DNA from: Miscanthus floridulus
Taxonomy: Eukaryota > Streptophyta > Magnoliopsida > Poales > Poaceae
Reading direction: 5' to 3'
Length of the DNA stretch: 64,000 bases
Assembly (NCBI RefSeq): GCF_019320115.1
Contig: NC_089594.1
Span: 20,606,055 to 20,670,054, forward strand
Made by a program: the position numbers and the translations under genes
Notes under the pieces: model-generated
Database searches by the model: none
What the model saw: only the letters and a program-made list of their open reading frames with translations
What the model was told of the DNA's origin: nothing
Shown: positions 43,376 to 55,602 of the stretch, piece by piece
Numbering within the stretch: position 1 is the stretch's first letter
Layout: each line of letters begins with the position of its first letter

Positions 43376-43519
43376 ACGTGCCCGCATGCACAGACAGCAG
43401 CGGGACCAGCAGGCGGCGCGATCACGTGCCCGCATGCACATAGCAGTAGCAGCGCTAGTAGGCGGCGCGGTCACGCACGCATGGACGCAACAGCACCGGC
43501 ACCTGTAGGCGGCGCGGTC
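43376..43519. repeat. ~48-bp GC-rich tandem repeat, three copies
   Basis: Three units of 47-49 bp, each opening CACG(T)GCCCGCATG or CACGCACGCATG and closing AGGCGGCGCGGT/AT. The surrounding DNA is AT-rich. Confidence 0.8.
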
Positions 43520-43669
43520 ACCTACGGTGGCACGTTGACCCACATAGCAACAACACTACGCCATTGCAACATGCGCTCATCCAAGATCTGTTTTCAAAAC
43601 ATCCAAATAAAACACTCGTAACATACATCTGAAACAAATAAAACACTTAAAACATGCGTATATCATTGC

Positions 43670-44215
43670 TTTTCTAAACGGTAAACGGTATTTACACGGT
43701 CGCCCTTTGTTTAGCGTTTAGGCTATTTACACGGTGTTTAAACGAAGTTAAACGGTCTAAACAGTTTTGTATTTTTTAAAAAATACATATAATTATATAT
43801 GTGCATGTAAAAAACAAGTATTCTAGCATTTATACACATTTATCCGGGTAAAAATCAATTATTTTGGTATGTATATATATTTGTGCATGTGAAAAGAACC
43901 AAATATAGATATTTATGCATATAACATATCAAGTGTACATATTTATAAATATAATAAACTTAAGTATACAAATTTATCCATACAAAACTGAACTAGATTT
44001 ACCTCGTGTTCGCCTAAACAGCCGTTTAAGCAGCTGTTCAGTCCGTTTAATACTGTTTATCTCCGTTCCGTTTACACCATTTTTCCCGTTTTTTTACCAT
44101 TTAAACGGTCAACCGTTTAATTTCCGTTTACCCCCTAAACAAGACAGTTTACCACCGTTTACCGTTTACTGGCTGTTTAAACAGCCGTTTAAACCGTTAA
44201 GGCGAACACTGGCGT
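43670..44215. mobile_element. Inverted-repeat element rich in AAACGG/CCGTTT
   Basis: 43675-43770 carries repeated TAAACGG. 44008-44212 carries CCGTTTA and is itself bounded by inverted GTGTTCGCCTAAAC and GTTAAGGCGAACAC. The pattern suggests a DNA element of ~200-540 bp. Exact limits and target duplication are not resolved. The intervening 43780-43990 is AT-rich. Confidence 0.5.
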
Positions 44216-44929
44216 ATATAGCCATAGCAACATGTGCAACATCCAGATCTACTTTTACAACATTCATGAAGTACTTGCTAATGGAAGGATGGTTTTAGGA
44301 TTGTTTAGCATAGATTTTGTTTATCATGTTTTATGTGTTTGCTGCATTCTAGTATGGTTCAAGGCAAAGATAACTTGCAACAAAACATAAGTGAATAAAC
44401 ATTGATACTCACAGTTCTTCCTTCCATGAAGAATAAGCTGGGTCTTATTTGCGCAAAGTTATTGGAGTTCATCACATGCCTTGATTCATCTCCGATGTAA
44501 ATTTATCTCAGGACTTACCCAGATTAAATCTGAGAGTTTTCTGTAGGGGTTAGTTCAACAAAATAACCAGTATCTACTAAACCATACTATCGGCTCAAAA
44601 ATTAAACTAGACAACATGTCTATTTTTATTTAAGAAATCATTTTAACCTAAGCACTATGCTTAATTTAAAAAGTCTTTAGAAGTAAGATCAATACACCTC
44701 TTGTTCAAAAATCAAACTAAACATCGCGTCTAATTTGATTTAAGAAAACAGTTTAAACTAAACACCACGCTTACTTTAAAAGGTGTATGAACATACTTCA
44801 AACCTAAGCATACTATAGCAAATAAAGGTAACAAGAAAGCATAAAAGAGATGAAAGAGCATGATCATGGTAAGATTCTCTTTTTTAATAAAAGATGCAAG
44901 TGGTATAAATGTATGCAAGGAACAAAATA

Positions 44930-47160
44930 TGTGAAATGATCTAAGATGCCGCCTAGACAGGGGTGAATAGACGTTTCTGAAAATTAACACCTTTAAATGT
45001 GGAAACAATTAGAAAAGGGAGTTTCCAAAATAGAAACTCCAAATTAAGAGTAATACCACCCCTCACAAGTTAGCCACAGAGTAAACAAGGTATAAATAAT
45101 ATATTTGGAAGCTACAACCCTGCAACACAAAGTTAGAATAGAGATAAAAAAATATTCAGCACAGAGCTCTAATACCGGACGTGTCCGGTATATACGATTT
45201 CTGCAAAGCAACCCCGAACTTGCTTCTTTTGATTTCTATCTTCAAACCAAACTGTAGGCACCTACTAGAGATGACAATATATACAGAAAGCCTATAGAAA
45301 AGCTGGAGCAACACAAATATCAAATGAAATGTGAATTAAGACACAATATTTGTTTTACCGAAGTTTGGACTCGTTTGAGTCATACTCTCCATTGAGGGGG
45401 CTACGGGCGACCCAACGAAGGTCAGCCCTAGAGGGTACCACGAAGGTCACTTTAGCTGGAGTCTTTTTCAACTCTTTTTCCTTCTTTCACTAGTTGATTC
45501 TGAGGCAACGGAATCGACCGTTACAAACTTTCCGAGGCACACCACGATCTCTCGGGTGCTCTCCGGCGACGTCTAGCCGTCTAGGACTGAAGAGTCCAAG
45601 AGTAACAAATGCAAATCAAAAGATTGACAATACTCACAAGTGCTTAAGTGGTTGGATGGCTCCCTTTTTGAATTTCTCTCAACCTACTAATTGATTTGGC
45701 AATTTAGATCACACACTCACTAAGAGAGGGTTTGGGAGAGTTGGCAAAGCTCAAAAACATGCCAGAGGGTCAGCAGAATCAGCAGCATCCAAAGGTGGAG
45801 GCTTGGGGGTATTTATAGCCCTCATGGAAAAACTAGCCATTTTATAGCCGTTGCCATACCGGATGCATACCGGACACGTCCGGTATGACTTACACTGCGT
45901 CAATGGTAACTGAGTTATAGTAATGTTGTGAGGCGTCGGAACTCCCAATGAATGTCAAAACTTTCGACCGTCGGAACTCCCGACCCTCAACACATTTGAA
46001 AACTAAGGAAACTGAGTTACAGTATGTGAGGTGTTGGAACTCCCGACTCATGCCGGAACTTCCGATCGTCGGAACTCCTGACTCATGTCAAAACTTCCGA
46101 CCCTCAAGGCTTTTGAAAAGTAGCCGTTCATACTGGACACGTCCGGTATGACCACCATAGTGAACTCTCCAAGTCAATTAAGCATGAGATGTCAGAACTC
46201 CCTATCATTGTCGGAACTCCCGACCATCGGAACTCCCGATGAACCAACCCGAGATCAACAATATTATCATTGCTGGACAAATACCGAACACGTCCGGTAT
46301 CAAACCGGACAGCTAGACCAGCAAAAATCAGTTAGTTCTTTTATTTCTGAAACACTCTAAAAACTCACATGGGTTGGCTTGAGCACTTATGAAATATTAT
46401 CTATGAACATGATGCATTCCTCTTAATAGTACGGTATTTCTATTAACTCAAATTTAAAAGTATAACGAATTTAAATCTTTTGAGTTGATCTCTTTCAACC
46501 GAAGCCGTGTATTCCACTCTTCATCAAGTGAGGGTCCCAACATGTTGATATTGATCTTTTCACTTGAGCACATGACTTGATTTCATTCATCAAATTTGAA
46601 TAATCCCAAATGTATCAAGTCACTTCCATCAAACACTCCAATAGTGATTTGATCCTGCACATAGACATGACCATCATAGCTTGATTAGTACCTCAACTAA
46701 ATGCAAGTACTTCCTTCTTCACCCTAGCTAGGTTCTTTGGCCGCCAAGCCGTTGCTTGCCCTTCACCCTTGCTTAGTACCTCGAAGCCTTTCCTTACTAT
46801 CTTTACCATCTTAAGTCATCAAGTCACATCTTATGTTGAATCATCCATTCATTTGTATTGTTATATTTTTCATTTCAATTTAGCAAGCTTCAAATATGAG
46901 ACAATTCCATACGCAATCCCTCATGTCTCATTAATTAATTCTTACGAGCTTGCTTTCACATAGTACATGAAAATCTCATAATAAATAAGCCTTTGTATGA
47001 ATTCTATTTGCATTGTTGTCTTGTGTTTGAACTAGATTGTTTACACAATAACACATTATTTTGGCTTTCATTAAGTACTTGTGAGATAACCTATTACCTA
47101 TCCACACTTAGTAAATGGGTTATACCTTTAATCATATTGTCATTCAATCATCCTATCGGC
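44930..47160. mobile_element. LTR-retrotransposon-like non-coding DNA, family unclear
   Basis: No domain-bearing ORF. The composition and phrases such as GCCGCCTAGACAGGGGTGAA near 44947 are reminiscent of grass Copia (SIRE/Maximus-like) LTR sequence, but this is recall rather than proof. It contains four copies of an 18-bp near-palindrome and six copies of a CGGAACTCCCGA motif (45860-46300). 44216-44930 shows nothing recognisable. Confidence 0.3.
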
Positions 47161-47162
47161 GT

Positions 47163-50100
47163 TATGGACCGACGGGCCCTCAACCAACTAGTAAAAACAT
47201 GCTGCGTGCCCCTAATCCTGGATGGTGATGCAAGAAGACACAAGATTTATACTGGTTTGGGCAATGGGTGCCCTACGTCCGCTCTAGGAGATTGACCTTG
47301 TATTCCTTGCACCGAAATGCTCGTAGTAGGGGGTTACAAGCAGGGCGAGAGAGGGAGCGAGTCCCAGGTCTCTACGCGGAGCGGCGTGGATTGCCTGAGA
47401 TGTTGATCTCAGGCGGCGAAGAAGCGTGCGTGTTACAGAAAATCGAGTGTGTGTTCATCTATCTCATGAGTTCGTTCGCTCCCCGAAAATGGCCCAAATC
47501 CCTCCCTTTTATAGTTAAGGGGGGGATAGGGGTGATACATGTGTTAGCTATGCGGTCGTGTGAACAGAAGCTGCATGTCCGTGCCCTGTAGCCTAGTACT
47601 ATGGCGGTATGGTTGATGGAGTGGTCCTACCCTTGAAGCGTTGGAGCTATGCGCCGGTCACATCCGGACTTTGTGTGATGTGGGAGCTCCAGTGATGGCT
47701 GGACGTAGAGCCTGGTGAGCGACGTGCTGGTTGATGTGCGTTGACTATGTGAAGAGCCGAGGCCCAGTTGGTGCCGAGGCTGAGCCATCGTAGGGGGCTC
47801 GGTAGGTGCGAATCCCGAGGTTGCCGAGACCTTGGAGTAGACTGTCGAGGCGTAGCGGGAGCAGTTGGTTCTGTACACTGATTCTGAGGCTATAGCAACC
47901 TGGACTTGACTCCGTATGCCACGTTGTTTCTAGAGTAGGGGTTTGGTCACACAGCGCAGTACAGGCGCTGGTTGTGGGCACAGTACCAAGCACAGTGGTC
48001 GGTAACCCCTATCCAGTCCCGGACGGTGTGGCGTCGATGTGACTGGCGTCCAGTCGGCCACGCCGCTGTGTCAAGCCATTGTGCTGCTGTCATCGCGGGA
48101 GTAGTTGAACACACCGGTCGGACGTGATGTTTTGTCCGAGAAGTTGGTCGAGGTGGAGGCGACGGGGTTGTTTTGCCGAGCCGGCCTTGAGCGAGGCAGA
48201 GAATCGGCATCTCGTCCGAGGCTACATGCGCGGGGCCTTGGGCGAGATGGAGAATTAGTTCCTCGGCCGAGACCCTTTGTGTGAGGCCTTGAGCGAGACA
48301 GAAAACTGGTGGGCCGTCCAAGGCCTCTCGTGCGAGGCCTCGAGCGAGGCGGAGATTTGGTTGGCCATCGAGGCCTTCCGTGCGATGCCTCTAGCAATGT
48401 TTAGGTAACAGTTGTCCCTTGGCCTTGATTTTGATGGATTCTAAGCGATTTTTTTTATTGTTGCTTAGGGGACCCCTTCTCGTGGTACCCGATAGTAGCC
48501 CCCGAGCCTCAGGGAGAGTGTGAGCGCTCTCTTTGAGGTTTTGTCGAGACTTGGCTCACAGCAGCTCTTGGCAGGATGATGTTCTGTATTCGAGGCCTCG
48601 GTGGGTGCGCGCGAGCGCACCAGCCAGGTGTAGCCCCCGAGGCCCTGGAGGAGTGAATTTATTCCTCCAGGGGCTTTCCTTGTGTTGTGAGAGGGGTTTT
48701 ATTGTGTTTGCCAGGCCCGTGAGTGTGAGTTTGGGTCGTTGAGCCTCATCAAGGTTGTAGGAAGAGCCCCCCTAGCCTCTGCGTGGAGCGAGAGGGCCGT
48801 CGGAGGTTCCCCTAGCTTTTTGTGTGGCCCTCACGCATCCTTTTCGTTCAGAAGGAGGGGTGGAGGGTGCCATGCTACCCTCGGTGGGCACGAGCAGGGA
48901 CACCCCCGGTGAGCTGTTATCGGGTAAGTCCGAGTGGAGGCCCAAGCCCCATTCGCTAGGGGTCAGCTAGCGGTCCAGAGATGCACTCCAAGAGTACCAG
49001 AGGGTTTCTCTAGTGGGTGCCGGGGCCGTTCGCTAGGACCTGGTGGCTCAGTGCCTCCCTATGGTGGGATCCCATTCGAAGACCTCTCTACTGGTCTCAG
49101 ACACGACTTAGGGTGTCCCAAGCGAATGTTTGCTTGGGCCTCAACCATGCACAGGCTCACCCCTAGTCGTCCCTGACTCTGTGGCCCTAGGGCGGCTGTC
49201 GAAGCCCTCAGGGGCCCAGCCTTCGAACCCCTGGACCGTAACGGGCTTGATGCCCTTTATCGTGTTTTTTCAGGTCTTCAAGTGCGAGCTTAGGTTGCTT
49301 GTCTTCGTCCTGGGTGCAGGAAGAGTCCCCGAGCATCCGCACGGAGTGAAAGGGCGGTCGGGGGCTCCCCTAGCTTTTCGTGCCACCTCATGCGTCCTTT
49401 TTGTTCAGACAGAGGGGTTGTTTATCGAGCCCCCTCGAGTACGAGCCTGGGTCACTGGGTCTCGGCAAGGTTGCAGGAAGAGCCCCCGAGCCTCTGCACG
49501 GAGTGAGAGGGCGATCAGGAGTTCCCCTAGCTTTTTTGTTCGCCCCTCGCGCATGAGGGTTTATTTGCTGAGCCCCCCTCGGGTGCGAGCCTAGGTCGTG
49601 GGGTCTTGGCATATTTGCAGGAAGACTTCCTTAGCCTCTGCACGGAGCGAGAGGGCCGTCAGGAGCTCTCCTGGCTTTTTGTATGACCCTTGCGCAACCT
49701 TTTCATTCGGAAGGAGGGGTTTGTTTGCCGAGCCCGCTCGAGCGCGAGCCTGGGTCGCTGGGTCTCTGCAAGGTTGCAGGGAGAGCCCCTTAGCCTCTAC
49801 ACGGAGTGAGAGGGCCGTCGGGGGTTCCCTTGGCTTTTTTGTATGACCCTCGCGCTTCCTTTTTGTTCGAAAGGAGGGGTGGAATATGCCAGGCTACCCT
49901 CGATGGGCATGAGCGGTGACACTTCCGGTGAGCTGTTATCGGGTAAGTCTGAGTGGAGGCCCGAGCCCCGTTTGCTAGGGGTCAGCTAGCGGTCTAGAGA
50001 CGCACTCCAAGAGTACTAGAGGGTTTCTCTAGTGGGTGCTGGGGCCGTTCACTGGGCCCCGGTGGCTCGGTATCTCCCTACGGTGGGATCCCATTCGGAG

Positions 50101-50720
50101 ACCTCCCTACTGGTCTTAGACATGACTTAGGGCATCCCAAGCGTTTCGCTTGCTTGGGTCTTAGCCCCGTATGGGCTCGCCCATAGTCGTTCCTGACTCT
50201 GTTGCCCTGGGGCAGCTGTCGAAACCTTCGGGGGCCCAGCCTTCAAACCCCTGGACCGTAGTGGGCTCGACGCCCAGTTCCTTCATCTGAAAGGAATCGG
50301 GTGGGGGATATTCCCTCCCCCCATCAGTTCGACAACAGCAGGCGCGCCCTTTGAGGTGATTTTCTTGGGGAGGTGGAACGGTGCCTGCCAGTGTCGTGGT
50401 CAGACGCGACGTCATGTCAGCGGAGGGAACATAACTGTTCACGCGATTAATGAGGGAAAGGTGGGTACGTGGACGGTAAAATCGGATCTGGATTAACTAT
50501 ACCGGATCTGGGGGAAACTTTCCTAATTTCGTCGCCCATTTCACCTCTTTCCTGCATAAATACGTAACGAGACTCACCCCTCCCCTCCTTACCTTGCCTG
50601 CATTTGCCCTTGCCGCCCTTGAGCCATTGCTAGAACACAGAGCGCCGGGGAGAAGGAGAGAGAGAGGCGAGGTAGAGAGAGCGAGGGAGGTTCACCGTCG
50701 TAGTCGTATTCTCCGTCACA
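47163..50720 (+). mobile_element. LTR/leader region of a Gypsy-type element with internal repeats
   Basis: GC-rich, ORF-poor sequence leading into the Gypsy-associated gene at 50724. A TATA-like CATAAATACG near 50567 sits ~150 bp before that gene's ATG. Phrases such as GTAGCCCCCGAG and GAGCCCGTATGGGCTCG-like stretches recur. The true LTR limits cannot be fixed because the second LTR is not recognisable in the window. Confidence 0.5.
48750..50275. repeat. Nested tandem repeats: ~150-bp units and a ~1-kb duplication
   Basis: A ~150-bp unit (starting AGGAAGAGCCCCCGAGCCTC or variants) begins at about 48758, 49319, 49475, 49619 and 49777. A ~400-bp block with GAGCTGTTATCGGGTAAGTC and AGAGGGTTTCTCTAGTGGGT occurs at about 48856-49255 and again at 49876-50275, a ~1,020-bp period. 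The copies differ by scattered substitutions. Confidence 0.85.
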
Positions 50721-50723
50721 CCC

Positions 50724-53700
50724 ATGGCCAGTGCCGTTGTTATTGAGATGGAATCTTGGGATTAGTCCAACATCACTGTGGAGACGCTTCAGTCGCTCGT
50801 CGACGGCGGACTTCTTCGCCCGGTTACCAACCCCAACAGGCTAGAGTGGATCGCTCCGTCGGGCGAGCCGGAGCTGAGGCCACGCGACGGCTACGTCGTT
50901 AGCTTTGTGTCCTTTCATGAGCGCGGCCTCAGCTTGTTGGCGGATCGATTCATGTGGGCGCTCCCGTACTACTACGGCGTGGAGCTCCACAACTTCAACC
51001 CCAACTCCATCGCGTAGGCGGCCATCTTCGTCGCCGTCTACGAGGGGTACCTAGGGATTGCTCCCCATTGGGAGTTGTGGCTCCACCTCTTTTGGGTGGG
51101 GCACACCACCAAGCCGACAGGCATGACGGGCGCGAGGAGGGCGATGAGGGCCGGTGGCTGCACTCTCCAAGTACGCCAGGATCGACAGCACCTTTATATC
51201 CCGGCCCAGCTCGCCTCGACCAATCGTCGCTGGTACATTTGCTGGTTCTACCTCCACAACAATGATGGCGGGCTTCCCCCCTACACCGGGCGGATCGTGG
51301 AGAGCTATCTAGAGAAGTGGAGGTATGGCGTCCCGAAGGAGGATCAGCCCAAGCTACAGCCGCTCCTAGAGGGACTAGAGAGGCTGCGCGGCCGTGGCCT
51401 CACGATGGCTGTGGTCGTGGTGGCGTTCCATCGCCGAAGGGTGCTGCCGCTGATGGCTCGGCGGCGGCGTCTGTTCAAGATGAGGCCGGATGAGGCGATC
51501 GAGGGCATCCGGATGTCCACCTTCGCCCTCTTCGACGAGGAGATTCTTTGTCGGGTGAGGGAGACAGTGGATGGGAAGATAAGGGGCGGTGGTCTGGCCC
51601 CTATCGCGATGTGCCCGTCGCGGGGGTACTTTTCTTTGGTAAGTCACACGCTGCTGCAGCCCCCGAGGCCTCCTCGTTCCTTACCATTTTCTGGTCCTTT
51701 ATTTGTGTTTGCCATTCCTATAGGGCATGAGGGACATGCGAGCCTCCCCGCCGCTCGTTCGTGAGGACACAGTGCGGCGGGCGGTGAACCGGGCGCACGC
51801 CGAGGCTCAGAAGAGGTGGAAGGACGTCAAGGAGGCTAAGCGTACGAGGAAAATTCTTGCACGCGAGGGACTGGAGAGGCACCGTCGGCAGCAAAGGCAG
51901 GACGGTCTCCCGTTGGAGGCGTCCCCATCGCCATCACTGTCGACGGACGCTTTGGATGGAGATGACGAGGGCGAGGTGGGGCGGGGTCCCCTGGACCATC
52001 TCCCTGACGTCGGGGAGATGGTGCCCGGGGCGTTGGCAAGCAGCCCGGTGCTCCTAGGAGGAGGAGGAGGTGATACCTCGGGGCTGGCGATCGCCCGCCC
52101 CGAGGCTGAGGCCGACAAGCCTGAGGCGCGGGCATTGGGAAAGCGTGCCATCAGCCCAGTGGGCTCGATGGCAGCGGTAGAGCAGGTGGTGGCAGGGGCG
52201 ACGCAACTGCCCCCGCAGAGTACCGAGAAGGCGCTGGGGTTCGTCGAGGATCGGCCGGCGCCGGCGGATACAGAGGCCGTGCCTCTACCGCCGCCACCGC
52301 CTTCGTAGAGGAGGGTCGCCGTGCCAAAGCGGTTGCAGCCCCGCTCGAGGTAAGCGTATTTTTAGCAAAGTTGCAGCATTTTCCGTTCGTTCTTTGGTCT
52401 CACGCTGACCCCATAAGTATCTCTTCTTCAGCCGGAAGCGTCCTGCGGAGGTGCCCACCTTGGCGCCACTTAAGGCGCTCAAGGTGAGTCCTAGCTCCAC
52501 TGCCCACTGGGTGGTGGAGGCGCAAGCCACCATACAATGTGGCACGGCATCGACGAGGGCCGACCCGAAGGAGCCAGTCACCCTAGGAGGGGCTGTCGAG
52601 GTGACCCCGACACAGACGGGGGAGGGACCGTCTCTGCCCCATGGGGCCGAGGCTCGTGACTCAGATGGGGCCGAGGCACCCTCATTTGCCAAGGCCACCG
52701 AGGTCGAGGCCCCCCGGGCCTCTGAGGCTGAGGCGACGGAGGCCGAGGCGCCTAGGACTGCCGAGGCCATAGCAGCGGGGGCCAGAGCCCCCGGGGCCAC
52801 CGAGGCCGACGTGATCGCGGCAAAGCCACCGGCGTAGGAAGTAGAGATGAAGGCAGCGGAGGCCTCAGTGGTGCCCTTGGTCCAAGGCCTGCCGCTATTG
52901 CGGGAGAGCACCTGGGAGGCAGAGGTCCATCCGATCTCCTCTGACGATACTTCCCGGGCACAGGAGGTGGTCGACGCCGGGGTGGCTAGCACCGTGGAAC
53001 AGCTAGCTCTGACCCTAGGTGAGGGAAGCTCAGCCCTCGTGCGGGTACGACCCAAGCCCTGTGGGTGGGATCACCCGCATGTCCTATGGCAGAGCCGAGA
53101 CGACCCTGAGGGGGAGCCTCTGTTCGCCCTTGAGGATGCGGCCGAGGGTGGGCGCTGGGACACCTTCGAGCAATATCACTAGCTAGCAGAGTGGTCATTG
53201 CAGACGACGCTGTTCGTGGTGGCCGATGATCTGCCTAGGGTTGCCCAGGTTCGCACTTTCTTTTCTAATGTGGTGTCGTCTTTTTCTGAGTTTTCTTATA
53301 ATGAACGACCTTTGCTTTGCCTATCTAGGAGCTCGAGACCCAGTCCCTTGGGAAGTCAGTGTTCCTCCGACAGGAGAGGGACGTCTGGGACCAGCTCTAG
53401 TGGCAGAAGGACCTGCTCGCTCGTGCCAACAAGCTTCTGTCGATGCGGAGCGTGGAGGTGGAGGACCTCCGCCTATGCGGTACCGATATGGAGGCTGTGG
53501 CAGCGGTGGCCCAGGAGCAGGTCACCCCCTTGGCGGCGTGGGTCAAGGAGTTGGAGGAGGAGCTGACCCGCATGGCCGATGATCGGGATGCCTTCAGGTC
53601 CTAGGCTGGAGAAGCCACGGCCTCTGTCAAAGCCCTTGCTGGATAGCTGGGGACGAAGTAGGGTGCACACCAGCTGATGAAAGGGGCCTTGGATGAGGCC

Positions 53701-54507
53701 CTCAAGGCGACTGAGGCTTCCTAGATCGAGGCTGTGGTCTAGTGGGGAAAGGTTGAGGGTGAGTCTTATTCCCCTTGTTTTATTTGTTTTTCTTGTGTTT
53801 GGCCCCTAACTCCTTGGTGTGATATAGAGCTAGAAGAAGAGGCTTCCAGGGCGACCGAGGCTTCCCGGGTCGAGGTCCAACGCCTAAAGGAGAAGGCTGA
53901 GGCTTCTCGGGTCGAGGCCCAGCGCTGGAAGGAGAAAGTCGAGGCCTCCTGGGTCGAGGCCCGATGCTGGGAGCAGAAGGCCGAGGGTGAGTCCCATAGG
54001 CTTCTGCCCCTATTTGGCTTGTATTCCTTTGCGCTCAACCCCATTCCGTTGCTTTTGGCATAGAGCTGGAGAAGGAGGTCACCCAGGCAGCTGAGGCCTC
54101 CGCCGCAGTGCAGGCGGTGCTTGAAACCGAGATCGAGGAGCACGATGTGCTGAAGAGCACCGCCTGTACTACCTACGAGGTCCTGGATGTCGAGGGGGTC
54201 CAGTCAGGAAGCTCTCTCAGGAGCCGCCTGATTGCGTTGAGCGGCCAAGTGCGCGAGCGACTCCGAGGGGCGCTGCATATGGGCGTTAAGCGCGCCCTGG
54301 CCATCATCGCCTCGCACTACATCAGCATCGACCTCAAGGCCATCAGCGATGGCTACGTCCTGCCTGATGATGACGGAGAGGCTACGAGGAGGTAGCGAAG
54401 CTAATGGATGTGGTGGAGGGTCCTGGCATGGTGCTGGCCAAGCTGTTCAAAGAGGAGGTGGTCCCTCCTACGCCGCCCGCCGATGCTGGAGACCCTAAGG
54501 CTTGACC
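50724..54507 (+). pseudogene. Gypsy-associated multi-exon gene (Pfam 'putative gypsy type transposon' type)
   Basis: Exon 1 (50724-51641) reads SLVDGGLLRPVTNPNR, GYVVSFVSFHERGL, YYYGVELHNFNPNSIA, GYLGIAPHWELWLHLF, AFHRRRVLPLM and RGYFSL, then a GTAAG donor. Exon 2 (from 51724, acceptor TATAG) reads MRDMRASPPLVREDTVRRAV, NRAHAEAQKRWKDV and GPLDHLPDVGEMVPGALASS. Later exons give KRPAEVPTLAPLKALKVSPS, a Glu/Ala repeat, WDHPHVLWQSRDDPEGEPLF and VRERLRGALHMGVKRALAII, to a stop near 54507. This protein is widespread beside grass Gypsy elements and its role is unknown. Stops: TAG at 50763-50765 and 51015-51017 (the latter replacing Gln in SIAQAA), and several later ones. Probably dead. Confidence 0.7.
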
Positions 54508-55088
54508 TGGTCCCAAGAGGCCATGTAATTAGATTAGGGATTATGTTACCCTATCATAACGTTGATGGCCATCGAGGCCTTTTTAAAGTAATCGTGCGAC
54601 TATGCTTTTTTAATCGTTTTTCATTGTATTTTCAAGCCTCTGCCCTCTATATTGATTCTGAACAAATTTCTTGCAAAAGACTTCCTCAGAGCCTAAGCTG
54701 CCCCTCGTGCAAAAGGTGGTGAGGGAGTGCCATAGCCTAGAGGCATAGGCCATCTCGTGACTCAGCCGGCCTTCTGGCCTTGAGACAGTCTTTTGGTCCT
54801 TGGGTTTTTTCACAATTGACTTGTCAGAGCATAATAGAGAGTTTGGCATAGATTTTTTTTGAAAAGCGACTAAAAATGGTGTGTGGGACTTAGGGGGGGT
54901 CCCCCCTTCTAGCCCTCGAGGGAGGCTCGGTTTTACAGAGGCAGAGCTGAGTCTCCCTTATGGTGTTATCATAATGCTGAGGCGCACGATGGGCTCGACG
55001 GGTTTCTCGAAAAATTAGAACAATTAAAGAACGCTTCTTAAATGTATTTCAGGAAACAATGTACACAATGCTTGGGTATTTAAGTGTA
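54508..55088. other. 3' flank of the Gypsy-associated gene
   Basis: No ORF with support. Contains a GGGGGGGTCCCCCCTTC stretch near 54890 and Gypsy-like GC-rich text. Probably retrotransposon internal sequence. Confidence 0.35.
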
Positions 55089-55555
55089 AAAGCGTGTGGA
55101 GGTATTAACCCCTATACCCTTACGGCTAAGATTGGGCCGGCCCGGATCAGTGGGTCCGGTCCACCAAAAGACGACGCGTGGCCTGGCCAACCTGTTCGGA
55201 GTCCCGCGCAAGGAGTCAAGACAGATTTGGCGATCAAGCAAGATCTTGGTCGGTTAGAATAGGAATCCTTATCCGGTCACCTATGGCAATTGTAACTGAC
55301 TAGGATTAGTTTCCAGATCTGTAACCCTGCCCCCTGGACTATATAAGGCAGGCATGGGACCCCTCTAAAAAACATCTCTCATTGACTACAGCAATACAAT
55401 CAGACGCAGGACGTAGGTATTACGCCTTCTTGGCGGCCGAACCTGGATAAAACCTCATGTCTGTCTTGCGTCACTGTGGCTTGTGCATCTGTCTGTTGAT
55501 AATCTACTATCTTAGGCATACCCCTAGGTAGACTGCTGACCATATTTCGTCGATA
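55089..55555 (+). mobile_element. 5' LTR of a Tat-type Gypsy element
   Basis: Starts TGTAAAAGCG and runs to ...GACCATATTTCGTCGATA, where CGTCGACA would be the intact end. A TATA box (GGACTATATAAGG, about 55337) and the following ATACAATCAGACGCAGG region look like an LTR promoter. It is followed one base later by a primer-binding-site-like TGGCGTGCCAGGTAGGGGG (55557-55575). The left limit is a best guess. Confidence 0.6.
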
Positions 55556-55602
55556 GTGGCGTGCCAGGTAGGGGGTGTGCGTACTGCTCTCCAAGCAAAC
55601 AA

